Positions 8,390 through 15,885 of a DNA stretch of 64,000 nucleotides are shown here, one piece after another. The notes below the pieces were generated by a model. It was not told the origin of the DNA, searched no databases, and was given only the letters and a program-made list of their open reading frames with translations. A program made the translations under genes and the position numbers. The stretch comes from Neorhizobium populisoli (lineage in GTDB: Bacteria > Pseudomonadota > Alphaproteobacteria > Rhizobiales > Rhizobiaceae): contig NZ_JAHYCB010000007.1 of NCBI RefSeq assembly GCF_019430945.1, positions 124,001-188,000 of the forward strand, read 5' to 3'. Within the stretch, counting starts at the first letter, position 1, and every line of letters begins with the position of its first letter.

Positions 8390-8749
8390 TCATGCGGCGC
8401 TCTCCGGGATATTGGGTTCGGAAAGCGACTCGCCTGCTCCTGGTCCCTTGCCGCCCGGCGCGCCTTTTGCGGCATCCAGACCGACGCCGACGCCCTCGCC
8501 GACCTTGGCCTCTGGCCGGCGTATGAGGGCTGACGCCTCGATGACGAGCGGAAGAAAACCTTCCCCGCCCCGGTCGAGATGCTCGAAAAGGTGCCGGCGC
8601 ATGCGCGGCTCCCAGAATTTGTTGATATGGGTGGCAACCCCTTCCGCGCGCACGTTTTCCGGCTGCGACAGGAAGAAGGTGGCGATCTGATTGGCCATCC
8701 GGACGATCTTGTCCATCACCAGCTGTTCGGGGCTTTTGTCATGCGACAT
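8390..8749 (-). CDS. fdsD: NAD-dependent formate dehydrogenase delta subunit FdsD
   Basis: A 119-residue protein of the FdsD family, a small subunit or maturation partner of the molybdenum formate dehydrogenase encoded just upstream. The family core, about residues 4-68, shows LVMDKIVRMANQIATFF and THINKFWEPRMRR. Beyond it lies an unusual tail of about 45 residues rich in Gly, Ala and Pro (for example GEGVGVGLDAAKG), whereas relatives are usually around 70-85 residues. ATG 8749 is preferred to the TTG at 8758. The start overlaps the end of fdhD by 11 bases, so the two are translationally coupled. Confidence 0.85.
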   Translation of the reverse strand: MSHDKSPEQLVMDKIVRMANQIATFFLSQPENVRAEGVATHINKFWEPRMRRHLFEHLDRGGEGFLPLVIEASALIRRPEAKVGEGVGVGLDAAKGAPGGKGPGAGESLSEPNIPESAA

Positions 8750-9566
8750 TGGCGACAACTCCGGTACTGACGCGGTCGGTGCGCGTGAAAATTTCGAAAT
8801 CCTCGCCGCGCGTCAGCGCGATGAGCGTCATGCCCGCCTCTTCTGCCGTGCGGATGGCAAGCGCCGTCGGCGCGGAAATGGCGATGAGCACCGCGCTTCC
8901 GAGGATCGCCGTCTTCTGCACCATCTCGACCGAAATGCGGCTGGTGACGACCACGACGCCGTCCGCGCCTCTGACACCCTTGCGAATGGCGGCCCCGGCA
9001 AGCTTGTCCAGTGCATTATGGCGGCCGACATCTTCGCGCACGGCAACCAGTCCATGGCCGGGGATGAAGAACCCTGCCCCATGCACCGCATGGGTTTGCG
9101 CATGCAGCGGCTGCGCAACGTTTAGCGCGGCCACCGCCTCGGCAATTTCCTTCGGCGTCAGCGTCATGGCGATGCCGGAAACATCCGGCACGACGCGCAT
9201 TGCCTGATCGATCGACTCGATACCGCAAAGCCCACAGCCGACCGGACCCGCCATGCTGCGGCGACGAGCGCGCAACGCATCTTCCTTGTCCTCGGCCAGC
9301 GTCACCTGCACATCGAGACCACGGCCCTCATCCAGGACATTGATCTCCTCGATCTCCGCCATGGAGGCGATAATGCCTTCGGTGAGGCTGAAGCCGACCG
9401 CGAAGTCTTCGAGATCCGCCGGGGTACCCATCATCACGGCATGGGTGGAGCCGCCATAGGAAAATGCGATCGGCACTTCTTCGGGGACGATGCGGGAGCT
9501 GGCACGTGTGACGCCGTTGCGGCGGGAGATTTCGGGGGCGGTGGCGGTGGTTTTGTGGGTGGTCAA
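8739..9566 (-). CDS. fdhD: Formate dehydrogenase accessory sulfurtransferase FdhD
   Basis: A 275-residue FdhD, which transfers sulfur from a cysteine desulfurase to the bis-MGD molybdenum cofactor before it is inserted into formate dehydrogenase. The catalytic CxxC is CGLC at residues 111-114 within GPVGCGLCGIES. Other family segments are FAVGFSLTEGII and REDVGRHNALDKL. The only in-frame start near the homology start is TTG at 9566; no ATG or GTG is usable, so the start is inferred. A RIME-like palindromic element ends within about ten bases of this start. The gene sits between fdsA and fdsD, where it serves the enzyme encoded by its neighbours. Confidence 0.92.
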   Translation of the reverse strand: MTTHKTTATAPEISRRNGVTRASSRIVPEEVPIAFSYGGSTHAVMMGTPADLEDFAVGFSLTEGIIASMAEIEEINVLDEGRGLDVQVTLAEDKEDALRARRRSMAGPVGCGLCGIESIDQAMRVVPDVSGIAMTLTPKEIAEAVAALNVAQPLHAQTHAVHGAGFFIPGHGLVAVREDVGRHNALDKLAGAAIRKGVRGADGVVVVTSRISVEMVQKTAILGSAVLIAISAPTALAIRTAEEAGMTLIALTRGEDFEIFTRTDRVSTGVVANVA

Positions 9567-9572
9567 AAGGCG

Positions 9573-9726
9573 CCCCCCTCTGCCCTGCCGGGCATCTCCC
9601 CCTCAAGGGGGGAGATCGAATCGTGGCACTGCCTCGCTTCATTTAAGCGCCGAAGATTGGAGGAAGCCCGTGCGCCCAGCCAATCTTCCCCCTTGAGGGG
9701 GAGATGCCCGGCAGGGCAGAGGGGGG
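9573..9726. repeat. RIME-like palindromic intergenic element, copy 1
   Basis: Two inverted arms of about 44 bases, 9573-9616 and 9683-9726, are nearly identical and contain CCTCTGCCCTGCCGGGCATC. Each arm carries its own small hairpin (CTCCCCCTCAAGGGGGGAG type). They flank a 66-base spacer. The arm matches the arms at 52712-52764 and 52901-52955. The layout agrees with Rhizobium-specific intergenic mosaic elements. It lies between fdsA and fdhD and would form a large hairpin in the operon transcript. Confidence 0.85.
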
Positions 9727-9747
9727 TGCCACGACCTCGCACAATCA

Positions 9748-12627
9748 CTACTCAGCCGCCTCCATCTTCCCCGCGATCCGACGAGACCGCCGCACCAGCT
9801 CGTTGTAATCTTCCTGCCATTCCGTCGGCCCGTTCGACGGCGAAATCTGCACCGCCGTCACCTTGTATTCCGGACAATTGGTCGCCCAGTCGGAGAAGTC
9901 GGTGGTGATGACGTTCGCCTGCGTGTCCGGATGGTGGAAGGTCGTATAAACCACGCCCGGCGCCACGCGATCGGTGATCAGCGCCCTGAGCGTCGTGTCC
10001 CCCGAACGGCTGGCAAGCTTTACCCAGTCGCCTTCCTTCACCCCACGCTGCTCGGCATCATGCGGATGGATTTCCAGCCGGTCTTCCGCATGCCAGGCGA
10101 CGTTTTCGGTCCGCCGCGTCTGGGCGCCGACATTGTACTGGCTGAGGATGCGGCCGGTGGTGAGCAACAGCGGGAAGCGCGGGCCGGTGCGCTCATCGGT
10201 CGCGACATATTCGGTGCGGATGAACTTGCCCTTGCCGCGCACGAAACCGTCCACATGCATGATCGGCGAACCGACCGGGAATTTCTCGTTGCACGGCCAC
10301 TGAACCGAGCCCATCTTTTCCAGATAGTCGTAGGAGACGAGTGCGAAACTCGGCGTCGTGGCAGCGATTTCATCCATGATCTGCGACGGATGCGTGTAGT
10401 TCCAGTTCAGACCCATGGCCTGCGCCAGCTTCTGGGTGACTTCCCAGTCGGCATAACCGTTCTTCGGGCTCATCACCTTGCGGACGCGGTTGATACGGCG
10501 CTCGGCATTGGTGAACGTGCCGTCCTTTTCCAGGAAGGTCGAACCCGGCAGGAAGACATGCGCGTAATTGGCGGTCTCGTTGAGGAAGAGGTCGTGAACC
10601 ACGACACATTCCATCGCTTCGAGACCGGCCGAAACATGCTTGGTATCAGGGTCGGACTGGAGAATGTCCTCGCCCTGGATATAGATGCCCTTGAACGTGC
10701 CTTCGACGGCTGCATCCAGCATGTTGGGGATGCGCAGGCCCGGCTCGTTGTTGAGCGTCACGCCCCAGAGCTTTTCGAAGATATCGCGGGTCGCATCGTC
10801 GGAGATGTGGCGGTATCCCGGCAGTTCGTGCGGGAAGGAACCCATGTCGCAGGAGCCCTGCACATTGTTCTGGCCGCGCAACGGGTTCACGCCGACGCCC
10901 GGACGGCCGATATTGCCGGTGACCATCGCAAGGTTGGCGATCGCCATGACGGTGGTCGAACCCTGGCTGTGCTCGGTAACGCCGAGGCCGTAATAGATCG
11001 AGCCGTTGCCGCCCGTCGCAAACAGCCGAGCCGCGCCGCGGATCAGCTCCGGCTTCACGCCGGTGAACTTCTCGATCGCTTCCGGGCTGTGCTGCTCTTC
11101 CGAGACAAAGGCAGCCCAGTCCTCGAATTCCGACCAGTCGCAGCGTTCGCGGATGAATTGTTCGGCAAACAGGCCTTCCGTGACGATGACATGCGCAAGC
11201 GCCGTCATCACGGCGACATTGGTGCCCGGCAGCAGCGGCAGGTGATAAGCCGCTTCGATATGCGGCGACTTGACGAGATCGGTGCGACGCGGATCGATGA
11301 CGATCAATTTCGCGCCCTGGCGCAGCCGCTTCTTCAGTCGCGAACCGAACACCGGATGACCGTCCGTCGGGTTGGCGCCGATGACGACGACCACATCCGT
11401 ATGCTCGACCGAATCGAAATTCTGGGTGCCGGCAGACGTACCGAAAGCCTGACCGAGGCCATAACCAGTCGGCGAATGGCAGACGCGGGCGCAAGTATCG
11501 ACATTGTTGTTGCCGAAACCGGCGCGGATCAGCTTCTGAACCAGGAAGGTTTCTTCATTGGTGCAGCGCGACGAGGTGATGCCGCCGATCGACTCGCGGC
11601 CGTATTGATACTGGATGCGCTTGAACTCGGAGGCCACATGGGCATAGGCCTCTTCCCAGGTCACTTCCCGCCACGGATCGGAAATCTTCTCGCGGATCAT
11701 CGGGTTGAGGATGCGGTCCTTGTGGGTCGCATAACCGTAGGCAAAGCGGCCCTTGACGCAGGAATGGCCGCGGTTCGCCTGGCCGTCCTTGTAGGGCACC
11801 ATGCGCACCAGTTCTTCGCCGCGCATTTCTGCCTTGAACGAGCAGCCGACACCGCAATAGGCGCAGGTAGTGACTGCCGAGTGCTCCGGCTGGCCGATCG
11901 CGATCACCGACTTTTCGGTCAGCGTCGCCGTCGGGCAGGCCTGCACACAGGCGCCGCAGGAGACGCATTCGGAATCGAGGAAATGTTCATGCGCACCGGG
12001 CGAGACACGGCTCTCGAAGCCGCGGCCCTCGATGGTCAGCGCAAACGTCCCCTGTACTTCTTCGCAGGCACGGACGCAGCGCGAGCAGACGATACATTTC
12101 GAAGGGTCGTAGGTGAAATAGGGGTTCGACTCGTCCTTCGGCATCCATTTGGCGTTGATATCGCCGCCGTTGCGGGCCTTGACGTGGTTGTCACCCTCGT
12201 AGCCGTAACGCACATCGCGAAGGCCCACTGCGCCGGCCATGTCCTGCAATTCGCAGTCGCCATTGGCGGCGCAGGTCAGACAGTCGAGCGGGTGGTCGGA
12301 GATATAAAGCTCCATCACGCCCTTGCGGATATCCTTCAACCGGCCTGTCTGGGTGTGAACCACCATGCCCGGCATGACCGGCGTGGTGCAGGAAGCAGGC
12401 GTTCCGTTGCGGCCTTCGATCTCCACGAGACAGAGGCGGCAGGAGCCGAATGCGTCGACCATGTCGGTGGCGCAAAGCTTCGGCACCTGAATGCCGGCCT
12501 CCATCGAGGCGCGCATGATCGAGGTGCCTTCCGGCACAGTGATGGCGCGGCCATCAATGGTGAGCGTTACCTGGGCTTCGGAACGGGAAGCCGGTGTGCC
12601 GTAGTCGATTTCATGAACGAGGGACAT
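9748..12627 (-). CDS. fdsA: NAD-dependent formate dehydrogenase alpha (catalytic) subunit FdsA
   Basis: A 959-residue catalytic subunit that oxidises formate to CO2 at a bis-MGD molybdenum centre. N-terminal [2Fe-2S] domain with Cys52, 63, 66 and 80; a His-Cys cluster site (His112, Cys116, 119, 125); two ferredoxin-type [4Fe-4S] sites (Cys178/181/184/188 and Cys221/224/227/231); a further [4Fe-4S] site (Cys255/258/262/290); then the molybdopterin domains. The molybdenum ligand is a cysteine, probably Cys383 in TCARVCHSPTGYG, not selenocysteine. The set of clusters matches Rhodobacter capsulatus FdsA, an oxygen-tolerant cytosolic enzyme. ATG 12627 lies four bases after the fdsB stop; GGAG is inside the end of fdsB. 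Confidence 0.96.
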   Translation of the reverse strand: MSLVHEIDYGTPASRSEAQVTLTIDGRAITVPEGTSIMRASMEAGIQVPKLCATDMVDAFGSCRLCLVEIEGRNGTPASCTTPVMPGMVVHTQTGRLKDIRKGVMELYISDHPLDCLTCAANGDCELQDMAGAVGLRDVRYGYEGDNHVKARNGGDINAKWMPKDESNPYFTYDPSKCIVCSRCVRACEEVQGTFALTIEGRGFESRVSPGAHEHFLDSECVSCGACVQACPTATLTEKSVIAIGQPEHSAVTTCAYCGVGCSFKAEMRGEELVRMVPYKDGQANRGHSCVKGRFAYGYATHKDRILNPMIREKISDPWREVTWEEAYAHVASEFKRIQYQYGRESIGGITSSRCTNEETFLVQKLIRAGFGNNNVDTCARVCHSPTGYGLGQAFGTSAGTQNFDSVEHTDVVVVIGANPTDGHPVFGSRLKKRLRQGAKLIVIDPRRTDLVKSPHIEAAYHLPLLPGTNVAVMTALAHVIVTEGLFAEQFIRERCDWSEFEDWAAFVSEEQHSPEAIEKFTGVKPELIRGAARLFATGGNGSIYYGLGVTEHSQGSTTVMAIANLAMVTGNIGRPGVGVNPLRGQNNVQGSCDMGSFPHELPGYRHISDDATRDIFEKLWGVTLNNEPGLRIPNMLDAAVEGTFKGIYIQGEDILQSDPDTKHVSAGLEAMECVVVHDLFLNETANYAHVFLPGSTFLEKDGTFTNAERRINRVRKVMSPKNGYADWEVTQKLAQAMGLNWNYTHPSQIMDEIAATTPSFALVSYDYLEKMGSVQWPCNEKFPVGSPIMHVDGFVRGKGKFIRTEYVATDERTGPRFPLLLTTGRILSQYNVGAQTRRTENVAWHAEDRLEIHPHDAEQRGVKEGDWVKLASRSGDTTLRALITDRVAPGVVYTTFHHPDTQANVITTDFSDWATNCPEYKVTAVQISPSNGPTEWQEDYNELVRRSRRIAGKMEAAE

Positions 12628-12631
12628 GATG

Positions 12632-14188
12632 TTACTCCGCCGCTTCGATAAGGGGTGTTGGAGCGAAATCCTCCGGGAAATGGTTCATCGCGCTCATGAC
12701 AGGATAGGGCGTGAACCCGCCGAGCGCGCAGAGCGAGCCGAATTTCATGGTGTTGCAAAGGTCCGCCAGCAGCACCTTGTTCTTTTCCGGCTCGATGCCA
12801 GCCCTGATCTTGTCGGCCGTCTCGACACCGCGGGTCGAGCCGATACGGCAGGGTGTGCACTTGCCGCAGCTTTCGATGGCGCAGAATTCCATCGCGAACC
12901 GCGCCTGCTTCAACATGTCGGCAGAATCGTCGAACACGGTGATGCCGGCATGGCCGATCAATCCGTCCTTGGCCGCAAACGATTCATAATCAAACGGCGT
13001 ATCGAACAGCGCACGCGGGAAATAAGCTCCAAGCGGCCCACCGACCTGCACCGCCTTCACCGGCCGTCCTGTCGCCGTACCGCCGCCGATCCGGTCGACG
13101 ATCTCGCCGAGCGTCAGGCCGAAGGCGACCTCATAAAGCCCGCCATGCTTGACGTTGCCGGCAATCTGGATCGGGATCGTGCCACGCGAACGGCCCATGC
13201 CGAAGTTTTTATAATACTCAGCGCCCTGGTCCATGATCACCGGGACTGAGGCGAGCGAAATGACGTTGTTGACCACCGTCGGCCGGCCAAGAAAACCCTG
13301 CAGCGCCGGGAGCGGTGGCTTGGCGCGCACAATGCCGCGCTTGCCTTCCAGCGAATTGAGCAGCGAGGTCTCCTCGCCGCAGACATAAGCGCCGGCGCCG
13401 GAACGGATCTCGATGTCGAAAGCGTATTTCGAACCCATGACAGATGCGCCGAGGAAACCCGCCGCGCGGGCGATTTCCACCGCTTCGGTCATCGTCGCGA
13501 TCGCGTGCGGATATTCCGAGCGGGTGTAGACGTAGCCCTTCGTGGCTCCCGTCGCGATGCCGGCAATCGTCATGCCTTCAATCAGCACGAAGGGATCACC
13601 CTCCATGATCATCCGGTCGGCAAATGTCGCGCTGTCACCCTCGTCGGCATTGCAGACGATATATTTCTGCGGTCCCGCCGCATCCATCACCGTCTTCCAC
13701 TTGATGCCGGTCGGGAAACCCGCGCCGCCGCGACCGCGCAGACCGCTATCGGTGACCTGCTTGACGATATCGGCGGAGGCCATCGCAATGGCCTTCTCGA
13801 GACCTGCAAAACCACGATGGGCGCGATAATCTGCGATCGACAGCGGATCGGTAATGCCGCAGCGGGCAAAGGTCAGGCGCGTCTGCTGACGAAGGAAGTC
13901 GATTTCCTCCGTCAGCCCGAGACAGAGGTTGTGGCTCTTGCCTTCGAGCAGCCCGGCATCGAAGAGCCCGGCCACATCGGCGGCTTTCACCGGTCCATAG
14001 GCCACGCGGCCCTTGTCCGTTTCGACCTCGACAAGCGGCTCCAGCCACAGCATTCCACGCGAACCATTGCGCACGACCTTAACATCGAGCCCGCGAGCCG
14101 CAATCTCCTGGGCAATCGCTTTTGCCACCTTCTCGGCACCGAGTGCCAGCGCGGCAGCATCGCGCGGAACGAAGATTTTCACCGTCAT
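12632..14188 (-). CDS. fdsB: NAD-dependent formate dehydrogenase beta (diaphorase) subunit FdsB
   Basis: A 518-residue NuoF-like subunit that passes electrons from the iron-sulfur chain via FMN to NAD+. The first 110 residues form a thioredoxin-like domain; then come the FMN/NADH-binding NuoF domain with GLRGRGGAGFPTGIKWK and the C-terminal [4Fe-4S] site ESCGKCTPCRIGSTRG with the fourth Cys in LADLCNTM. ATG 14188 overlaps the fdsG stop by four bases (ATGA), and fdsA starts four bases after its own stop, so fdsG, fdsB and fdsA are tightly coupled. Confidence 0.95.
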   Translation of the reverse strand: MTVKIFVPRDAAALALGAEKVAKAIAQEIAARGLDVKVVRNGSRGMLWLEPLVEVETDKGRVAYGPVKAADVAGLFDAGLLEGKSHNLCLGLTEEIDFLRQQTRLTFARCGITDPLSIADYRAHRGFAGLEKAIAMASADIVKQVTDSGLRGRGGAGFPTGIKWKTVMDAAGPQKYIVCNADEGDSATFADRMIMEGDPFVLIEGMTIAGIATGATKGYVYTRSEYPHAIATMTEAVEIARAAGFLGASVMGSKYAFDIEIRSGAGAYVCGEETSLLNSLEGKRGIVRAKPPLPALQGFLGRPTVVNNVISLASVPVIMDQGAEYYKNFGMGRSRGTIPIQIAGNVKHGGLYEVAFGLTLGEIVDRIGGGTATGRPVKAVQVGGPLGAYFPRALFDTPFDYESFAAKDGLIGHAGITVFDDSADMLKQARFAMEFCAIESCGKCTPCRIGSTRGVETADKIRAGIEPEKNKVLLADLCNTMKFGSLCALGGFTPYPVMSAMNHFPEDFAPTPLIEAAE

Positions 14189-14664
14189 CGGCGCACCTCC
14201 GCAACGATTTCGGAAAGACAGTGCTCATCGACCCGGCCATAGACCTCGCCGTCCAGCATGGCGGCGGGCGCACAGGCGCAGAGGCCGAGACAGTAGACGG
14301 CTTCGAGCGTCACCGCGCCGTCCAGCGTCGTCTGATGGAAGTCGATACCGAGCATCTGCCGGGCGCGATCCGCAATGCGGTCGCTGCCCATCGACTGGCA
14401 GGCTTCGGCGCGACAGAGTTTTAGGACATGCCGGCCGGCGGGATGATCGCGGAACTCGTGATAGAAGGTCACAACACCGTGTACTTCGGCACGCGACAGG
14501 TTCAACTCGCTGGCGATGACCGGTTTCACCTCGTCCGGCACGTAGCCGAACTCCGCCTGAATGGCGTGCAGGATCGGCAGCATCGGGCCTTCCAGATGCT
14601 TCAGATCCCGAATGATCTCAAGCGACCGCTCGGTAACGGAACCGGCGGAAACGCGAATATTCAT
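14185..14664 (-). CDS. fdsG: NAD-dependent formate dehydrogenase gamma subunit FdsG
   Basis: A 159-residue NuoE-like protein with one [2Fe-2S] cluster that sits beside FdsB in the electron path to NAD+. The four cluster cysteines have the NuoE spacing: Cys84 and Cys89 in LCRAEACQSMG, and Cys125 and Cys129 in YCLGLCACAP. It is the first structural gene of the operon, 162 bases after the LysR-type regulator on the same strand. GGGAGG on the complement lies about ten bases before ATG 14664. Confidence 0.95.
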   Translation of the reverse strand: MNIRVSAGSVTERSLEIIRDLKHLEGPMLPILHAIQAEFGYVPDEVKPVIASELNLSRAEVHGVVTFYHEFRDHPAGRHVLKLCRAEACQSMGSDRIADRARQMLGIDFHQTTLDGAVTLEAVYCLGLCACAPAAMLDGEVYGRVDEHCLSEIVAEVRR

Positions 14665-14714
14665 AGACTTGGCCTCCCGGCTGATCCGGCGTCCGCCCTC
14701 CGACGGTCACAGGA

Positions 14715-14726
14715 TCAGAATTCTGA
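14715..14726. promoter_or_regulatory. Perfect 12-base palindrome upstream of fdsG
   Basis: TCAGAATTCTGA lies 51-62 bases upstream of the fdsG start. Its position suits an operator or an upstream activator site for the adjacent LysR-type regulator, but the regulator is not known to bind this sequence. Confidence 0.4.
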
Positions 14727-14811
14727 GCAGCGTACGACAGTCTGACCACGCCAACTGAGGGCGAGTGTTGCAACGTGGGTCACAACCGTCAATAAAGGAG
14801 ATCGGTTACGC

Positions 14812-14828
14812 GATAGAAAAAAACTATC
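14812..14828. promoter_or_regulatory. GATAG-A7-CTATC inverted repeat, possible LysR-type site
   Basis: GATAGAAAAAAACTATC contains ATAG-N7-CTAT, a dyad with an AT-rich centre like LysR-type recognition sites. It overlaps the end of the regulator gene and is about 150 bases before fdsG. Confidence 0.35.
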
Positions 14829-15720
14829 AAGCCATAGCGGCTGGAGTGAGGCTACGCGCCTCGTGCAGCAGCGCCGAGACCAGTGGCGTAAAGGGTTCGC
14901 GGTGTGTTGCGACCAGCCCGACGATATGGCTGGCCTCCGGTTCGACGATCGGGATCGTGCGGATTTGTTTGGCAAAACCATAGGATCGGGCGACATTGCG
15001 CGGCATGATACTGGCCCAGCGGCCGGTGCCGATATGCGAAAGCAGCACCACCATCGAATTTGATTCGAGCATCGGCTTCACCGTAATACCGGCTTCGGCA
15101 AGGTGCTGGTTGATGATCCGGCGGTTTTGCATGTCCGGCGTCAATAGGCAGAGCCTAAGATCGGCCATCTCCTTCCAGGTGACGTTTTCCCGATCCGCCA
15201 GCGGCGCCCCCGCGGCCGTCACCAGATTGTAGGTCTCTGCATAGAGCGGCACGCTGGTAACCCGCCCGAGCGGCTCGTTGTCGAGATAGGTGATGCCCGC
15301 GTCGATCTCGAAATTGTCGAGCTGCGACAGAACCTGCAGCGAATTGCGCGACACGACGGAAAAGGTGACATCCGGGTGTTTTGCCTGGAACGGCTCGGTC
15401 AGACGCGGGATCATGGCGAGTGCCGTCGGGATCGAGGCAAGCCGGATATGCCCGGCGAGGCCCTTGCGGGCCGCCCGCATTTCCTCGCGCATGGTGCGCG
15501 CGTCGCCCACGATGCGCTTGGCCCATTCCAGCACGCGCTGGCCTTCCGGCGTCAGGCCCTGGTATCGCGAACCGCGAACCACGAGCTGCACACCGAGCTG
15601 TTCCTCCAACTGCCGGATCGCTGCCGAAAGCGAGGGCTGTGAAATGCCGCATTCTTCCGCCGCCCTGCCGAAATGCGCTTCGCGGGCCAGCGCAATGAAG
15701 AATTCCAGCTTGTCGATCAT
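14827..15720 (-). CDS. LysR-type transcriptional regulator, likely regulator of formate dehydrogenase (FdsR-like)
   Basis: A 297-residue LysR-type regulator. The N-terminal winged helix-turn-helix spans about residues 3-62 (FIALAREAHFGRAAEECGIS, then SLSAAIRQLEEQLGVQL), followed by the periplasmic-binding-like effector domain. It lies immediately upstream of fdsG on the same strand, the usual place of the regulator of fds operons in Rhodobacter and Cupriavidus, so formate-dependent control of fdsGBA-fdhD-fdsD is the likely job. ATG 15720 is chosen: GGAGG is seven bases upstream and the family begins there; the longer frame up to 15846 adds 42 residues without homology. Confidence 0.88.
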   Translation of the reverse strand: MIDKLEFFIALAREAHFGRAAEECGISQPSLSAAIRQLEEQLGVQLVVRGSRYQGLTPEGQRVLEWAKRIVGDARTMREEMRAARKGLAGHIRLASIPTALAMIPRLTEPFQAKHPDVTFSVVSRNSLQVLSQLDNFEIDAGITYLDNEPLGRVTSVPLYAETYNLVTAAGAPLADRENVTWKEMADLRLCLLTPDMQNRRIINQHLAEAGITVKPMLESNSMVVLLSHIGTGRWASIMPRNVARSYGFAKQIRTIPIVEPEASHIVGLVATHREPFTPLVSALLHEARSLTPAAMA

Positions 15721-15885
15721 CGGCGATCCTCCGTCATAAACGGCTAACCTGCCAAAGCCCAAGATACAAGCGAAGGCCTGACGAACTGCTGTCATCAAAA
15801 CTTGCTTTACGTCGGCGATTGGCTGAAGCTTGATTGTCAGGTCCACGCCGACCCGCCGGAAGAGGCTCCCTTGAACGCCCTAAAC

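Noticed and set aside
9931..12651. Plus-strand open frame of about 906 codons opposite fdsA
   Set aside because: It mirrors the highly GC-biased fdsA gene, has no family pattern and no ribosome site; fdsA is certain from its clusters.
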